64,000 bases of DNA from Adiantum capillus-veneris (GCA_014529385.2 CM043970.1:45724279-45788278), one strand, 5' to 3'. Numbered from the stretch's first letter, positions 11,280 to 21,810 are shown. Made by a program: numbers and translations. The notes: generated by a model from the sequence alone, not told the origin.

Positions 11280-12638
11280 CCTCTTCCACTTTGAGAGTAA
11301 TGTCAAAGCAAGGGTAGTATGTGGGCCCAAAGCTACACATGTGGTTAGGTGGTTTCCTATAGGCACACCGTTAAAGTTAGAGGTAATAAAAGGATGGCCT
11401 AATCCAAGGAATCTGCATGAACTAAGAAGCTTTATGGGTATGTGTGCATACTATAGATGCTTCATAGAAAAGTTCTCACAAAATTGCGGGACCATTACAT
11501 GACCTAACAAAGAAAAATGTTAGGTATATATGGTCCACCAAGGAGAACAATGCTTTCAAAGAGCTTAAAGAGAAGTTTATCTCAAAACCTATGCTTACAT
11601 TGCCGGATCTCTAAAAGCCATTTGAGGTCCAATGCAACGCCTGTGGTGATTGCCTTGGATTTTTTTTGCTTCAAGAAGTGCACATCATAGCCAAAAAAAG
11701 TTGAAGGCTTGACCCTGTTGAGCAAGCTCTAGGGATATATGAGAAGGAGCTCTTAGCAATTCTACATGCTCTAGACTCGTGGAAGCACTATTTATTCTAG
11801 ACTCCTTTCATTCTGTGAACGGATCACCAAAGCCTTAAGTGCTTCATGACACAGACCAAACTCTCCGACAAACAAATGAGGTGGGAAAAATTACTTTTTC
11901 AATTTCATTTTCATATTTCTCACATTGATGGCAAGCATAATCAAGTGGCCGATGCACTCTCAAGATGACCGAGACTGAATGCGGTATCCATAACAACTCA
12001 CAATGATCTATCTTCTATAATAGATATTCCCAATTTTAGAGATGTGATTTCAGGCCTTGCACTAGGGAAGAAGGAAGAACCATTTACTCTACAAGATGTT
12101 TATCTTCTCTATGGCAACAGACTATGTGTTACTAACTCACTACGTGAGAAAGTAATGTATGAATCTCATGCTCCTCCTTATGCGGGGCCTAAAGAGATTT
12201 AGTCCACCCTAAAAGGGATAGAAACCTACTTCTATTGGTTTGCCATGAAAGCAAACATACAAGAGTATGTTTCAAAATGTGTGGTATGCCAAAAGACGAA
12301 GTTTGATAGAGGGAAGCAACCTGGATTGCTTCAACCTTTGCCAATGCGTAATTTACCATGGGAGAGCATATCCATGGATTTTATCTTTGGATTGCCCAAG
12401 TCTATCCATGGGAATATAGAAATATGGATGATAGTAGATATGATTAGTAAACAAGCACATTTCATACCTGTCAAAAAGACTAGTAAGGCCCATCAAATGG
12501 CAACCCTCTTTATATCACAAATATTCAAGTACCACGGCTTGCCAATGTCCATAGTGTCGGATAGAGATCATAGAATGACCAGTAATTTTTGGAAGGGTCT
12601 CTTTGAGAATTTAGGTACGAGGTTAAACTTCTCTTCGG
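11280..12638 (+). pseudogene. Ty3/gypsy chromovirus pol, 5' part (RT end, RNase H, integrase start), split by the hAT element
   Basis: Translated pieces run in pol order. The RT connection segment lies at about 11380-11500. RNase H follows (GDCLGFFLLQEV ... TDHQSLK ... GKHNQVADALSR, about 11640-11966). The integrase frame at 12245 carries a CVVC zinc-finger cysteine pair (codons 12-15) and two catalytic-type aspartates (SMDFIF, codon 45; VSDRDH, codon 106). Several stops and frameshifts precede 12245. The frame is cut at 12638 by the hAT terminus and resumes in register at 20976, where HPQT and the GQSE glutamate complete the catalytic triad. Pol of this class reverse-transcribes and integrates element DNA; this copy is dead. 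Confidence 0.85.
12631..12638. repeat. hAT target site duplication, left copy
   Basis: CTCTTCGG abuts the element's CAGGGATTT terminus. The right copy at 20968-20975 is CTCTTTGG, seven of eight identical, the length expected for hAT. Confidence 0.85.
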
Positions 12639-12736
12639 CAGGGATTTAATATTTACGTAATTACGTCAAATTTTGTGCGATCACAAGGTCTCGTTGAAAC
12701 ATTTACATGATCACAGTAAACATGATCACACATAAA

Positions 12737-12862
12737 CCGGTTTAGGGTGACTTGAAAACCCACAAAAATCCCGCCGGGCTTTTCTGTTTCCCCGGCGGGC
12801 CGGTTTAGGGTGACTTGCAAACCCACAAAAATCCCGCCGGGCTTTTCTGTTTCTCCGGCGGG
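12737..12862. repeat. Two-copy 63 bp subterminal repeat with GC-rich hairpins
   Basis: The units 12737-12799 and 12800-12862 each start CCGGTTTAGGGTGACTTG and contain CCCGCCGGG, an 11-12 nt T-rich spacer, and a CCGGCGGG arm that can pair with it. A third, weaker CCCGTCGGG-type arm set follows to about 12920. The right end of the transposon has similar motifs at 20705-20835. They could be transposase binding sites. Confidence 0.75.
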
Positions 12863-13033
12863 CCCGTCGGGTATTATAATTTTCCCAGCGGGCCTGCCAC
12901 GGAAATAGGAAAGCCTGGCGGGCTATTAGCGTTATATATACGCGGGCCAAGGGTATCTTAATCGATGTAACCAAGTGTGATGCAAGAAGAACTTTTGGTT
13001 GACTAGCAGGCTGGGTGTATTAGCGCTTTCGTC

Positions 13034-13038
<5 letters not shown>

Positions 13039-13118
<80 letters not shown>
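13039..13118. repeat. (GA)n microsatellite, ~80 nt
   Basis: An almost pure AG/GA run inside the hAT element. Confidence 0.95.
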
Positions 13119-13121
<3 letters not shown>

Positions 13122-13164
13122 TTGCGCCACCTTTGCAGGTACATCGAGAGGAGAGAGGGGGTCA

Positions 13165-13315
13165 TGTGGGAGCGTGCTCTGCGTCGCAGTGCGTGGTAGT
13201 AGCAAAGTACCTGACCACACGATCCGGGGATGTGTTGTGTGGTAGGGTGCCTTTTGTCGTAGTGCATGGCAGTAATAAGGTACCTTACCGCACAATGGGA
13301 GTGTGTGTGTAAGCT
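13165..13315. repeat. Two-copy degenerate tandem repeat, ~75 bp unit
   Basis: GTCGCAGTGCGTGGTAGTAG ... TACCTGACCACAC is followed by GTCGTAGTGCATGGCAGTAA ... TACCTTACCGCAC. The two units align throughout and each ends in a GT-rich word. They lie directly before the hairpin array. Confidence 0.7.
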
Positions 13316-13339
13316 GTTCTACGGAACAGTGCTTATCAC

Positions 13340-13746
13340 GGGGGCATCACCTCGGTGACACGGGGAAGATGGTGTCCTTGTGGTAAGTATTGGCTTACTG
13401 TGTGGGTACTACGTCGGTAACGCGGCGAATCTAGTATCCTTATGGTAAGTCAACTTCCCTTCCCCTTTCTCAAAAAACATATGGGCATCGGTTGGTAACG
13501 CGGCTATATGATGTTCGTATGTAGGCCATTGTTTTTCTTTAGATTCAGGTGGCACTCGATCGGTAACATGGCTAATAGAGTGTCGTTTGTTAGAAGCATA
13601 TTTTTTTGCATAAATGTGGCGTTCAGGTCGTTAACCCGGCCGTATAAACGTCATATAATCTGTATGTGCATGTGCAGTTAATTTTTTAAGTATTAGTATA
13701 TGAAATACTTGGTCGGTAATGTGGCTGTGAAGAGTATTTCATATAC
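13340..13746. repeat. Array of six hairpins with a shared loop motif and different stems
   Basis: Units: 13340-13377, 13400-13439, 13478-13521, 13548-13587, 13614-13656, 13696-13746. Each has a central motif close to TCGGTAACGCGGC (starting at 13352, 13414, 13492, 13560, 13628, 13713) flanked by complementary arms. Arm sequences differ between units but stay paired. Unit 6 has a perfect 14 bp stem (GTATATGAAATACT with AGTATTTCATATAC). Units 3 and 5 pair over 12 and 10 positions if G-U is allowed, and units 2 and 4 over at least 7. Unit 1 pairs only partly. Spacing is 62-85 bp. Confidence 0.8.
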
Positions 13747-13822
13747 AAAATGTATGAATTGTTTGATTTTGTAGTTTTTAACTGTCCATTTGAAATTATA
13801 TACTAGGTAATCATATTCAAAA

Positions 13823-14018
13823 GAATACTTTATTCATCAATTATTGCTATTTTAAATGTTCAATTTATATAAAATAATTTATTCATCAATCATCACTATT
13901 TTAAATGTTCCATTTATATAGAATACTTTATCCATCAATCATCGCTATTTTAAATGTTTCATTTATATAGAATACTTTATTTATCAATCATCGCTATTTT
14001 AAATGTTCCATTTATATA
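13823..14018. repeat. Four-copy 49 bp AT-rich tandem repeat
   Basis: Units start near 13823, 13872, 13921 and 13970. Each follows GAATACTTTATTCATCAAT, then CATCGCTATTTTAAATGTTC, then CATTTATATA with few changes. Confidence 0.85.
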
Positions 14019-14290
14019 AATTACATGTAAAAAAATATTTGCACACAAATTGCATGTTTAATATTCGTTTTTAATCTTTTTAAAGGACTCTCAAGCATTA
14101 TCGCTAGTTTTAATGCTTCATTTACATAAATTCTCTGCAAAAAATCTAAATACATACAATTTGCATGTTAAATATTCTTTTGTATCTTTTAAAGAGCATC
14201 AATTATCATCGCTTTTTGATTGCTACATTTACATAAATTCTATGTAGAAAAGTGTGTGAACACAATTTGCTAGTCCAATTTGTATACTTC
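13985..14290. repeat. Three-copy ~108 bp AT-rich repeat overlapping the 49 bp repeats
   Basis: ATCATCGCTATTTTAAATG, then CATTTATATAAATT, then GCACACAAATTGCATGTT recur with divergence at about 13985, 14100 and 14210. The larger period contains part of the 49 bp unit, so the array has two levels. Confidence 0.65.
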
Positions 14291-14609
14291 GAATGTTTTA
14301 AATGTTTTTGAAGATTTTAAGTCGGTGTGTGCTTTGTTTGAATTAGTATGTGAGCACGGAGAAAAATGTATTGTTTGGTCTGAATTAAGTTCTTATAAAC
14401 TATTTGTTTGAACTGCATTTTACACGTGTAACAAATTGCAATTTTAAGTGAAGATTATATTCAATGTTTATCAAAATTTCCATAACATTTGTTAAAGTCT
14501 TCAAGTGGTGGTGGTTAAGAGTTTACCTGAGATAGTGTGAGAGTGTTAGTGTCATTCGCAACCATGAATTTGTGTTTGATATGTTGTTTTTGTATTGTCC
14601 AGTGCAAAT

Positions 14610-16123
14610 ATGACGCCAGATCAAAAGAAATGTATCATGTGTGCCATTGGTAAAGAATGTATTTTGGCAATCTCATCATATGCAGCTGATCGCATACAAC
14701 AGACTAGTGAAAGCGATGTCTACATCAAAGACATCACTAGCGCTATATGGGAGAACATAGAGCGCATGTTGCGACTTGAAGGCCAATACGAGTTGTTGAG
14801 TCCAGCTGGGATACGAGAATTTGACCCCCACCACAAGGTCTGGACATTTTTGGACAATATGAAAGTATGTTGCAGAGACTTAAAGGAAGATATCCCACCT
14901 GCTTGCGATATGTCAAAATTAGAGCTATGGGATAAATTGTGGGAAGAACAGAAGGTAAAGATGAAGCGTGTGAAAGCGCAGGACCAAGCAGCTTTACCCA
15001 ATAGATTGAAGATGGCCCAAGATGAGCAAGCAGCTTTGGGAGGTCGATCCGATGCCAGCGGCGCCGACACAATCATGCGCACTGCTTTGAATGCAAAGTG
15101 CGCTCATCTTGTCGGCATCCCTCACGAAGCCTTGGTAGAAGGTATGAGGATTTGAGCAAGCTCCTTCGGTGTGTGCACATTGTACACTATCAAAGACATC
15201 TCATTTTTTCTAAACCACATTTCATATGTGGGAAAATGTTACAAGGGAGGGAGTGAGGCGAAATTTGACAACTTTCAGACAGAGCAAGGAATGCAAATGC
15301 TTCACCCCTCCATTGTAAGGTGCATTGGGTTTACTATAGAAGCTCCTTGGATCACGATATTCCCATACTACAATGGGGGTACTGTGGGCAATATGATGTG
15401 CCGCTTACCATTTGCTCACGGATTGTTCAGACGACACATGCACGGCTACAACACGGCTGGAGGTCATTGCCTGTAGAGCAAACAACCCTGTAAGCAAGAT
15501 AGACACGGTGCGGATCAAAGCAGTGATCGAGTAGATGCCAGCAATTTGTCATGCCTTAATCGATGGTGTTGCGGCTGCCCACTCGGCCGGTATAGTGCAT
15601 AGTGACCTGCACCCGTTCAACGTAATGTTGGACTTTACTTGCGCCAATAAACCCCGCGTCGGTATCATTGATTGGGGTATGATGCTGAGAACACCTGCGA
15701 AGCGCATAGCAAATAATTATTTGTCTCCAAGCGCACAGTCGGACGAAGCAGTTCTGAATGCACAGAGAGCAAGGAACACCGAAATGGCTAAGCGACCATG
15801 GATTGCTCTCGAACTATACGATCCACAGTGCGCAGATGCATACACAAAAGCCAGTGACATTTATGCATCGGGCTACCTGTTCGACATGCTGGAAGATTTT
15901 TGGAGTGAAGCCCGAAAATTTTAATTTCTAGACGAAGTTTTCCACCACCCGGACGAAGATGGCTATTCGAAGTAAAGTAGATTGTTGGATGAAGGTAAAA
16001 GAGCGGGACCAAAGAAGGAATGCTTCTGACGTGTTGATATTTTTCAAAGAAAATTTAAAGACAGACCCTAACCCTGTGCAACGTCCACTTGTTGAACTTG
16101 CACCATCATTTTATCTGATTTAA
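14610..16123 (+). pseudogene. Protein-kinase-like gene carried by the hAT element
   Basis: The ATG at 14610 opens a ~180-codon helical, non-kinase N-terminal part that reaches a TGA at 15153-15155. The same frame resumes to 15476 with an N-lobe-like segment (EQGMQMLHPSIVRCIGF, then a hinge-like FPYYNGGTVGNMM). After a frameshift at about 15420-15480, with one TAG at 15532-15534, the C-lobe frame at 15535 shows HSDLHPFN (HRD aspartate at codon 24), IIDWG (DFG position, codon 46), ALE (APE position, about codon 92) and SDIYASG. A third frame, 15959-16123, holds a plausible C-lobe end with NASDVLIFF. The expected whole is ~500 residues. The RD arginine is serine and DFG is DWG, so activity is uncertain even before the breaks. 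The VAIK lysine could not be placed. The breaks may partly be unrecognised introns. Confidence 0.7.
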
Positions 16124-16402
16124 ACATTTCTATGATATACATGCCTTGTCAAGTGTATTCTTTTTTTTTTTTGAAGTGTATTATCTGGTTTGAAGTGGTT
16201 CACCTAATTGAGTCAATTATCTTTAATCATTTCAAATTTGTCATTTAACTGTCAATATTTTAAATTTGCCTTGTGGTTCAATTAGTCGCATTTGAAGTGG
16301 TGGTTTTTAGTAGATTTCGCGCAGTGTCCCAATGAGTGAGAATATATATTTGCCAATGATATTAAATATTTTCCACTCTGTTGACTGCAGCTCTAAGAGA
16401 AA

Positions 16403-17436
16403 ATGGCCAATCAAGAACAAGATATTGGCACCCAATCGTTGCCTGATGATCAGCAACAAGCAGCTGTTAATGAATTTCAGCGCATGAAGTCTTTGGCATA
16501 CTGCATGTGGGCACAACAAGCGACGCGTACTACTCGCCGACTCTCAAAGTGGGCAAATCCAAACCATATGCAGTGGAAAGAGATCAATAAAGAAGTGACA
16601 AATGACATGATCAAGACAATATGGCCATGTGAGGACGCAGAGATCAAGAAAGGAAGTTGGAAGGTTTCAAGGTGCACCCATGATGGTATCAAAGATAACG
16701 CTGAGAGGATTTATTTGGAGGTTTATGGCCATTCCCTGCACAATGCAGATTGTGCGCTATATTTTGCCAAAATGTTATATGTTCACTTTGTGCAACAATG
16801 ACCAGCAGACTTCTCGTCAAAGGAGACAACTATTGCCACTCATGATTTAAGGGAGAGTTGTGTCACTTTCACTCGAGATGAGATGGCATTGATAGTGGAA
16901 GGCGCCGACCTACAATTAAAGAGAGAGAAGGATATTTGCATGACACAGTTGGCAGAGAAAGATGCATAAATAACACATCTTTCTATAGCCACTAGACACC
17001 GCAACCCTCACAAGTCCGGATGGAGAAAAGCATTCACCGCTTAAGTCAGGACGTTCAAACCCTAACACAGCGAGTGAATCCAACACCTGTACAAGGGACA
17101 CACATCAGCCACCTTGTCTTGCATTCAGAGTTGGTCCCCTCGTCTACTTCAGATGCATCCTCATCTTCCCAATGTCCAGTGTGCTACAAGAATTTTGATG
17201 GATGGAGTGGGTACTATACATTGACATGTGGTCACTATTATCATTTAGTTTGTCTTATTCGTTTGATGCAAAACAATAGTCGATGCGCAATATGTTCACA
17301 AGATATTTCACAAGGAATATATATTATGTTTGGCATGGCAAAAAAATATAAATTCAAGCAAGCACGCCCAGATACCCCTAACACAATTAGAAATTTGTTT
17401 GATGAGCAAGATGCTGCTTCAGGGAAACACAATTAA
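16403..17436 (+). pseudogene. RING-H2 finger gene carried by the hAT element
   Basis: The ATG at 16403 opens 132 codons to a TGA at 16799-16801. The same frame continues as a charged, helical, coiled-coil-like stretch to a TAA at 16967-16969. A frameshift then leads to the frame starting at 17020, whose residues 52-92 form a textbook RING-H2 (C52, C55, C70, H72, H75, C78, C89, C92; spacing 2-14-1-2-2-10-2). RING-H2 proteins usually act as E3 ubiquitin ligases, positioning an E2 enzyme. The order of N-terminal region, coiled coil and C-terminal RING is ordinary for such ligases. It lies 280 bp after the kinase-like gene on the same strand and ends 286 bp before the convergent transposase. Target and function are unknown. 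Confidence 0.75.
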
Positions 17437-17721
17437 GATCGACAAACTATATAATATCGCGACAAACTATGTACTATCAAGAATATTTTGCATTGTAATT
17501 ACTCAAAACACATTTGAATACAAGTTCTTTTACAATGGTTTTTGACATTTACTCATTCTACTCTCAAGCTATATTGAATCAGTTGAGTTGTTATCTGGTT
17601 CTAAGTCTGAGTGTTGTGGTTCTCCTTGTAATTCAACCTCCACATCTATTATCAAATTCGCTTCTATTTTGTCGACATTGCATTGAGATACACCAACATT
17701 GAAATCTTCTTCATTTTTGTT

Positions 17722-19754
17722 TTAACAATCATACAACCAGGTTGGCATTTCCTCCTCGTAGCTAGCACTTTTGATGTGATTCAGTATCTTTTCGTTGCAA
17801 TACATATACACTAATTTCTCTACTCTGTCTGCTAATAGTGCGTGAACATACTTGTACATACTCCAGTTTCTCTCTGAACTTGAATTTGCTGCACATTGGG
17901 CGAGTATTTTCATTGCAAGAGGACGTAAGGTAGAGTAATGCTCTCCACCATTCGTCATCCACCACTTCCATGCAGGTTGCTCTTTTGCCATTACCTGTAC
18001 AAAATCATTCGCAAAAGGTCCTTTTAATCTAACGCACTCATTTTGATGCAATCAATTCGGTCCTGAACGTTGGAGTAGAACGTGCTGACCACGTGATAGA
18101 AATCACCTACCACCTCTGTATTGGACATCAGATCTAAATTCCAATACTCTGGATCGAGCATGTAAGCCACGCTATGGAGTGGACTATGAGCGCTCTTCCA
18201 CCTTGTATGAAAATACTTAGCCAAAAATTTCCGCTGTTTGCCAGAGAATGGTAATCGCCACTCCTTATCTACTACAGACTCTTTCAGCTCTTCAGGATTT
18301 TCAAGACTCTGTTGGACTGACCACCATGTCATCCACACTTTGCCCAAGTTTGGTGCCCTTTGATCAAGATTGCGGATCGCGAACATAACGGACATCATTA
18401 CATGGTAAGAATCCATTACACTCCTCCACCAGGAAACCTTGTTTACATTGCCACGTAGACATGTAATTTTATCTTTCACTGTTTCTTTCTTCTCAAGCTG
18501 CCATTCATCAAAGGCCGCGCAATTGAATGTGTCAATCACAACACATTTATTACGGAGAAGTGATTCCAAGGTATAGAAGTGTGTGCAGAACCGAGTTTCA
18601 ACACGAAGTTTCAGCATCACTGACATGCACATCCTATACAAATCGAGCACTCTCTATCGTTTCAAGATAAATTTCACAACCTGACGTATTGTATCATTTA
18701 TTTTGGCGAACCATTTGGTTTCTTCGCTAGTGTACCAATCTTTCAGCACCAAGTTCAAGCTGTGCGTATTACAACCATTGGCAAAAATGTGTGGAAAGTA
18801 CTTCTTTATTAATTTACTGGCATTTTAACAATTCTTTGCATTGTCCATCACAACTTGAACGACATGTTCAGCACCAATTTCTTTAATTACATCAATCAAG
18901 ACCTCAGAAACGTATTTGCCACTTTTAATTGCACCAGAACTATCAATCGCCTTTATAAACGTTTCTCCCCTTGGACAAACCAGCATTACATTGATCAACG
19001 GTCTTCTCTGAACATTTGACCAGCCATCACTCACAATCGTACATCCTGAAAGCGAAATATTCCCAAGTATTATTTTGCCAACACGCTCTTTGACTTCGAT
19101 GTAACATTTGTCCAAGAAAACATTTCTTATCGTGTGATAAGAAGGAGTTGAAAATCCTGGACCAAACTCACCGATTTTCTTCCAAGCAGCCTTCCAATGA
19201 TTGCTGTCTACCATGACCAAAGCACTTCCAGTAAAGAATATTGCTTTGGCGAGTGCTGTTTGTGCTTCTTCTAGAGACTGCACTCGAAAGCTTTGATGTA
19301 ATGATTGTTGACGCATTTGACAAAGTCCACCTTCATTGTGACGTTTAAAAGGGACAATGCCTCGAATTTCCTCTCCTTGTGCATGTTGCTCTCCAAGGTT
19401 AGTTGGCATCGCTACAAGATTTTTAGAGTTAATATTTGACTCTGGGAACTCTTGATTCGAAGGCACAGAGCTATATATCTATCGTCTCTTGCCACCGTTT
19501 TTGGCGAGCTCTTCTCTCAAATGCTTTGCAACTGCAGGTGCTTGAGAATGTTCACATTTTCTACAATTGTTTTTAGTTCTACCCAGAAAATGATCCCTAA
19601 TACGTGGTGCACCGCCAGATTTTGTTGCATGACAAAATTTACATTGCCACTCCATATATCGGCCGCATATGTTGTGAGCATAATCCTACTCTTTGCCAGG
19701 AGCTTTTTTACTCTTTGGCTTCTTCGTACCACTTGTTCCCACATTTTGCTCCAT
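17722..19754 (-). pseudogene. hAT superfamily transposase, inactivated
   Basis: From the ATG at 19754-19752 one frame carries a basic start, a BED-type zinc finger (C-x2-C-x13-H-x8-C, about 19670-19540), a DUF659-like core (TIVSDGWSNVQRRPLINVML and VVMDNAKNC), CNTHSLNLVLKDW just after it, and a middle region to about 18040. After one frameshift comes the C-terminal dimerisation motif (AANSSSERNWS) near 17870. The total is ~677 codons, normal for the family. In-frame stops lie at 19688-19686 (TAG), 19481-19479 (TAG), 18827-18825 (TAA) and 18656-18654 (TAG). A working enzyme would excise and reinsert the element with 8 bp duplications. It converges on the cargo genes. Confidence 0.9.
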
Positions 19755-20704
19755 TGCTTTTAAATTAAAATTGAAGAGAAAAAAACAAGATGTTACAAAC
19801 TGAAAACAATTTTTTTATTTTCAATATATATTGTAATTTAAAAACCATTCAATATGAAAGTAACCATGATGCACAATATGAGATTTTCAATGCACTCAAT
19901 CCACATATCGATCACCTATATTGTGAGCAACCATACACATTGCAATGTAATCTATACATGGCATAATAACCATAACAATGCTATGAATCTCTCTATGCAA
20001 TTATTATTATAATGATTATTTATATGTCCACTTTGATTTGCAAACAATAAGACACACTCTAATTTCATTTGCTACAAAAAAACAAACAAAAGCAATAAAA
20101 TATATAATTGGTCATTTCATGCACTAATAATCTATCGTAATAAATAATGCAATCTCTGTATAAACCAATGCATGAACTCATGCAAATAAATCTTCAATAT
20201 AATCACCCAATTGGGGACTACTTGTACCCAGTGAAGGATTGTAGCCCACCCATTCAACCTATTCAATATATAAAAGCTATTTTAACCCAATCAAGGATTA
20301 TAGCTCTTATATTGTAAATCAACTCAAATATAAGACTTCAAGGATCTTTATATGCCTAGTACACTAGTAGAGGACATCCGACCCTTGACTATCGAATTGT
20401 CATTTACATATGCTCATCTTCTAAAACCAATTACAGCCCTCATTTGGACCAATGGCTTCTTCGCAATGAGCATGATTCCCCAAGTTTTCAGTTGTTTTGG
20501 TTTTGTATCTTTATATCGATAAATGAATTAAATTTTTTTAGAAGTGGTTACCGAATTAAGAATCACGTCCGGCCCAAAAAAGGACCTGTGACTCTGTAAC
20601 CTTAGGTCAATTCACAAGGAGATGACAATACCCGGCACTCGGATACACTCCCCAAGGATTTGCCTAGCTAAAAGACCGGGATTAGCACACTATTTACTAT
20701 ATAT
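19755..20704. other. AT-rich right flank of the hAT element, non-coding
   Basis: Presumed promoter and leader of the leftward transposase gene plus spacer. A loose two-copy word (CCAGTGAAGGATTGTAGC, CCAATCAAGGATTATAGC) occurs at about 20229 and 20287. No ORF is supported. Confidence 0.6.
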
Positions 20705-20835
20705 AATTACTCCCGCTAGGCTTTTCCATTTTCCCGGCAGCCCGCCGGGCTACTGCGTATACGCGGCGGGTCCACCGGGAAAATGAAAATGCCCGGCGGG
20801 GCCCACAGGGAAAAGTTAAAAGCCCAGAGGGATAA
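20705..20835. repeat. GC-rich subterminal repeats, right end of hAT
   Basis: CCCGCTAGG, CCCGGCAG, CCCGCCGGG and CCCGGCGGG arms alternate with T/A-rich spacers, in inverted agreement with the left cluster at 12737-12920. Both clusters lie 100-260 bp from the termini. Confidence 0.7.
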
Positions 20836-20967
20836 CCGGCTCTATAGGTTTTTGCAAGTCAAAATCAAAGTCACGTTAACAATTAACGTGGTCACGTGAT
20901 TTTTTTGTGTAAATACTAGAGTTATTTACGTAATCACCCGATTGTGATTACGTTAATGAAATCTCTG

Positions 20968-20975
20968 CTCTTTGG
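20968..20975. repeat. hAT target site duplication, right copy
   Basis: CTCTTTGG follows the CTG terminus and pairs with CTCTTCGG at 12631-12638. Confidence 0.85.
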
Positions 20976-21810
20976 TCTATCACCCGCAAACAGTTGGCCA
21001 AAGTGAAATAGATAACCTAACAATTCTTGATCTACTAAAAGCCTATGTCAAAGAAGTAGATCAAAAGTCCCAATGTGAGAAGTACCTTTAGTGGAGTATA
21101 CTTACAATAACATTGTACGTACTTCCATGGGAAAATAATCTTTTGGGCTGATAGAGGGAAGATCAAAAAGTCCCCTCCTACTCAAGGTACATGGAAAGAT
21201 CTTCACTGCAGTAGATGAATATAGCCAAGACTTGCAAGAATCTCTCCAAAAGATTAAGGATGCTATATCCATCTCTTAACAAAATTAACAAAGGCAAAAG
21301 TTTTCTCTTGATAAGCACATAGGAGCTCTAGCCTTTAAACAAAATGATTGGGTCTTGCTTAAGTTTCCCAAGGCTCAATTAATGTTCTTGCACACAACAT
21401 GCAAGAATCCTATAGGACACCAAAAGTACTATGCTAAGTTAGCAAAAAGGTACTATGGTCCTTTTCAAATTCTTAGGCCAATCAATGAGATGACCTATAA
21501 ACTCAAGTAGCCCAACCATTGGCTCATACACAATGATTTACACGTGAGCCTACTAAAGCCTTACAAAGGAGATCCACCTCAAGAAGCAACCATTGAAGAC
21601 CCACCGGAGATCGAGGACCAAGAAGAGGTGTTGTAGCCAGAGTCCATTCTTCGACATGAAGACAAGGTATTGAGAGGCGGCAAGACTATCCGATGATATC
21701 TTATCAAGTTTAAAAATTAGCCTTTTGAAGATGCTAGATGGATACAAGGCATACAATAAAAGGATAACCTAAACCTTGTCAATGCTCACAATGATTCCCT
21801 AGAGTAAGCA
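20976..21810 (+). pseudogene. Ty3/gypsy chromovirus pol, 3' part (integrase end and chromodomain)
   Basis: The part opens with HPQT and a GQSE motif (about 20980-21010) that supplies the integrase glutamate missing from the part ending at 12638. A GPF-type segment (about 21450, YYGPFQIL) follows, then a C-terminal chromodomain-like stretch (ILRHEDKVLRGGKTIR ... YLIKFKN ... FEDARW, about 21645-21740). Chromodomains of this class steer integration to marked chromatin. There are several stops (for example at about 21068 and 21639). Reading in register with 11280-12638 shows that one element was split. Confidence 0.85.

Larger units (their letters stand above)
12639..20967. mobile_element. 8.3 kb hAT transposon with kinase and RING cargo
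   Basis: The left terminus reads CAGGGATTTAATATTTACG and the right terminus, reverse-complemented, reads CAGAGATTTCATTAACG, a short imperfect terminal inverted repeat of hAT type. The 8 bp target duplication flanks it, and the host reading frame (Ty3 integrase) continues across it once the element and one target copy are left out. Inside, in order, are GC-rich subterminal repeats, a (GA)n tract, a hairpin array, AT-rich tandem repeats, a kinase-like gene (+), a RING-H2 gene (+), a hAT transposase (-) and GC-rich repeats again. All three genes have stops, so this copy is non-autonomous. The layout is seen in the sequence; cargo capture is inference. Confidence 0.9.

Noticed and set aside
12737-12862. 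TTTAGGG words as telomeric repeat remnants
   Set aside because: Only single heptamers occur, each within a 63 bp subterminal unit. There is no tandem telomeric array.
13340-13746. The hairpin array as a CRISPR array or tRNA cluster
   Set aside because: The conserved part is the loop, not a full repeat. Spacers are not unique sequences between identical repeats, there are no cas genes, and no tRNA cloverleaf or anticodon arm can be drawn.
14720-15082. Antisense open frames over the kinase-like gene
   Set aside because: They are shadows of the plus-strand coding sequence, with no motifs of their own.
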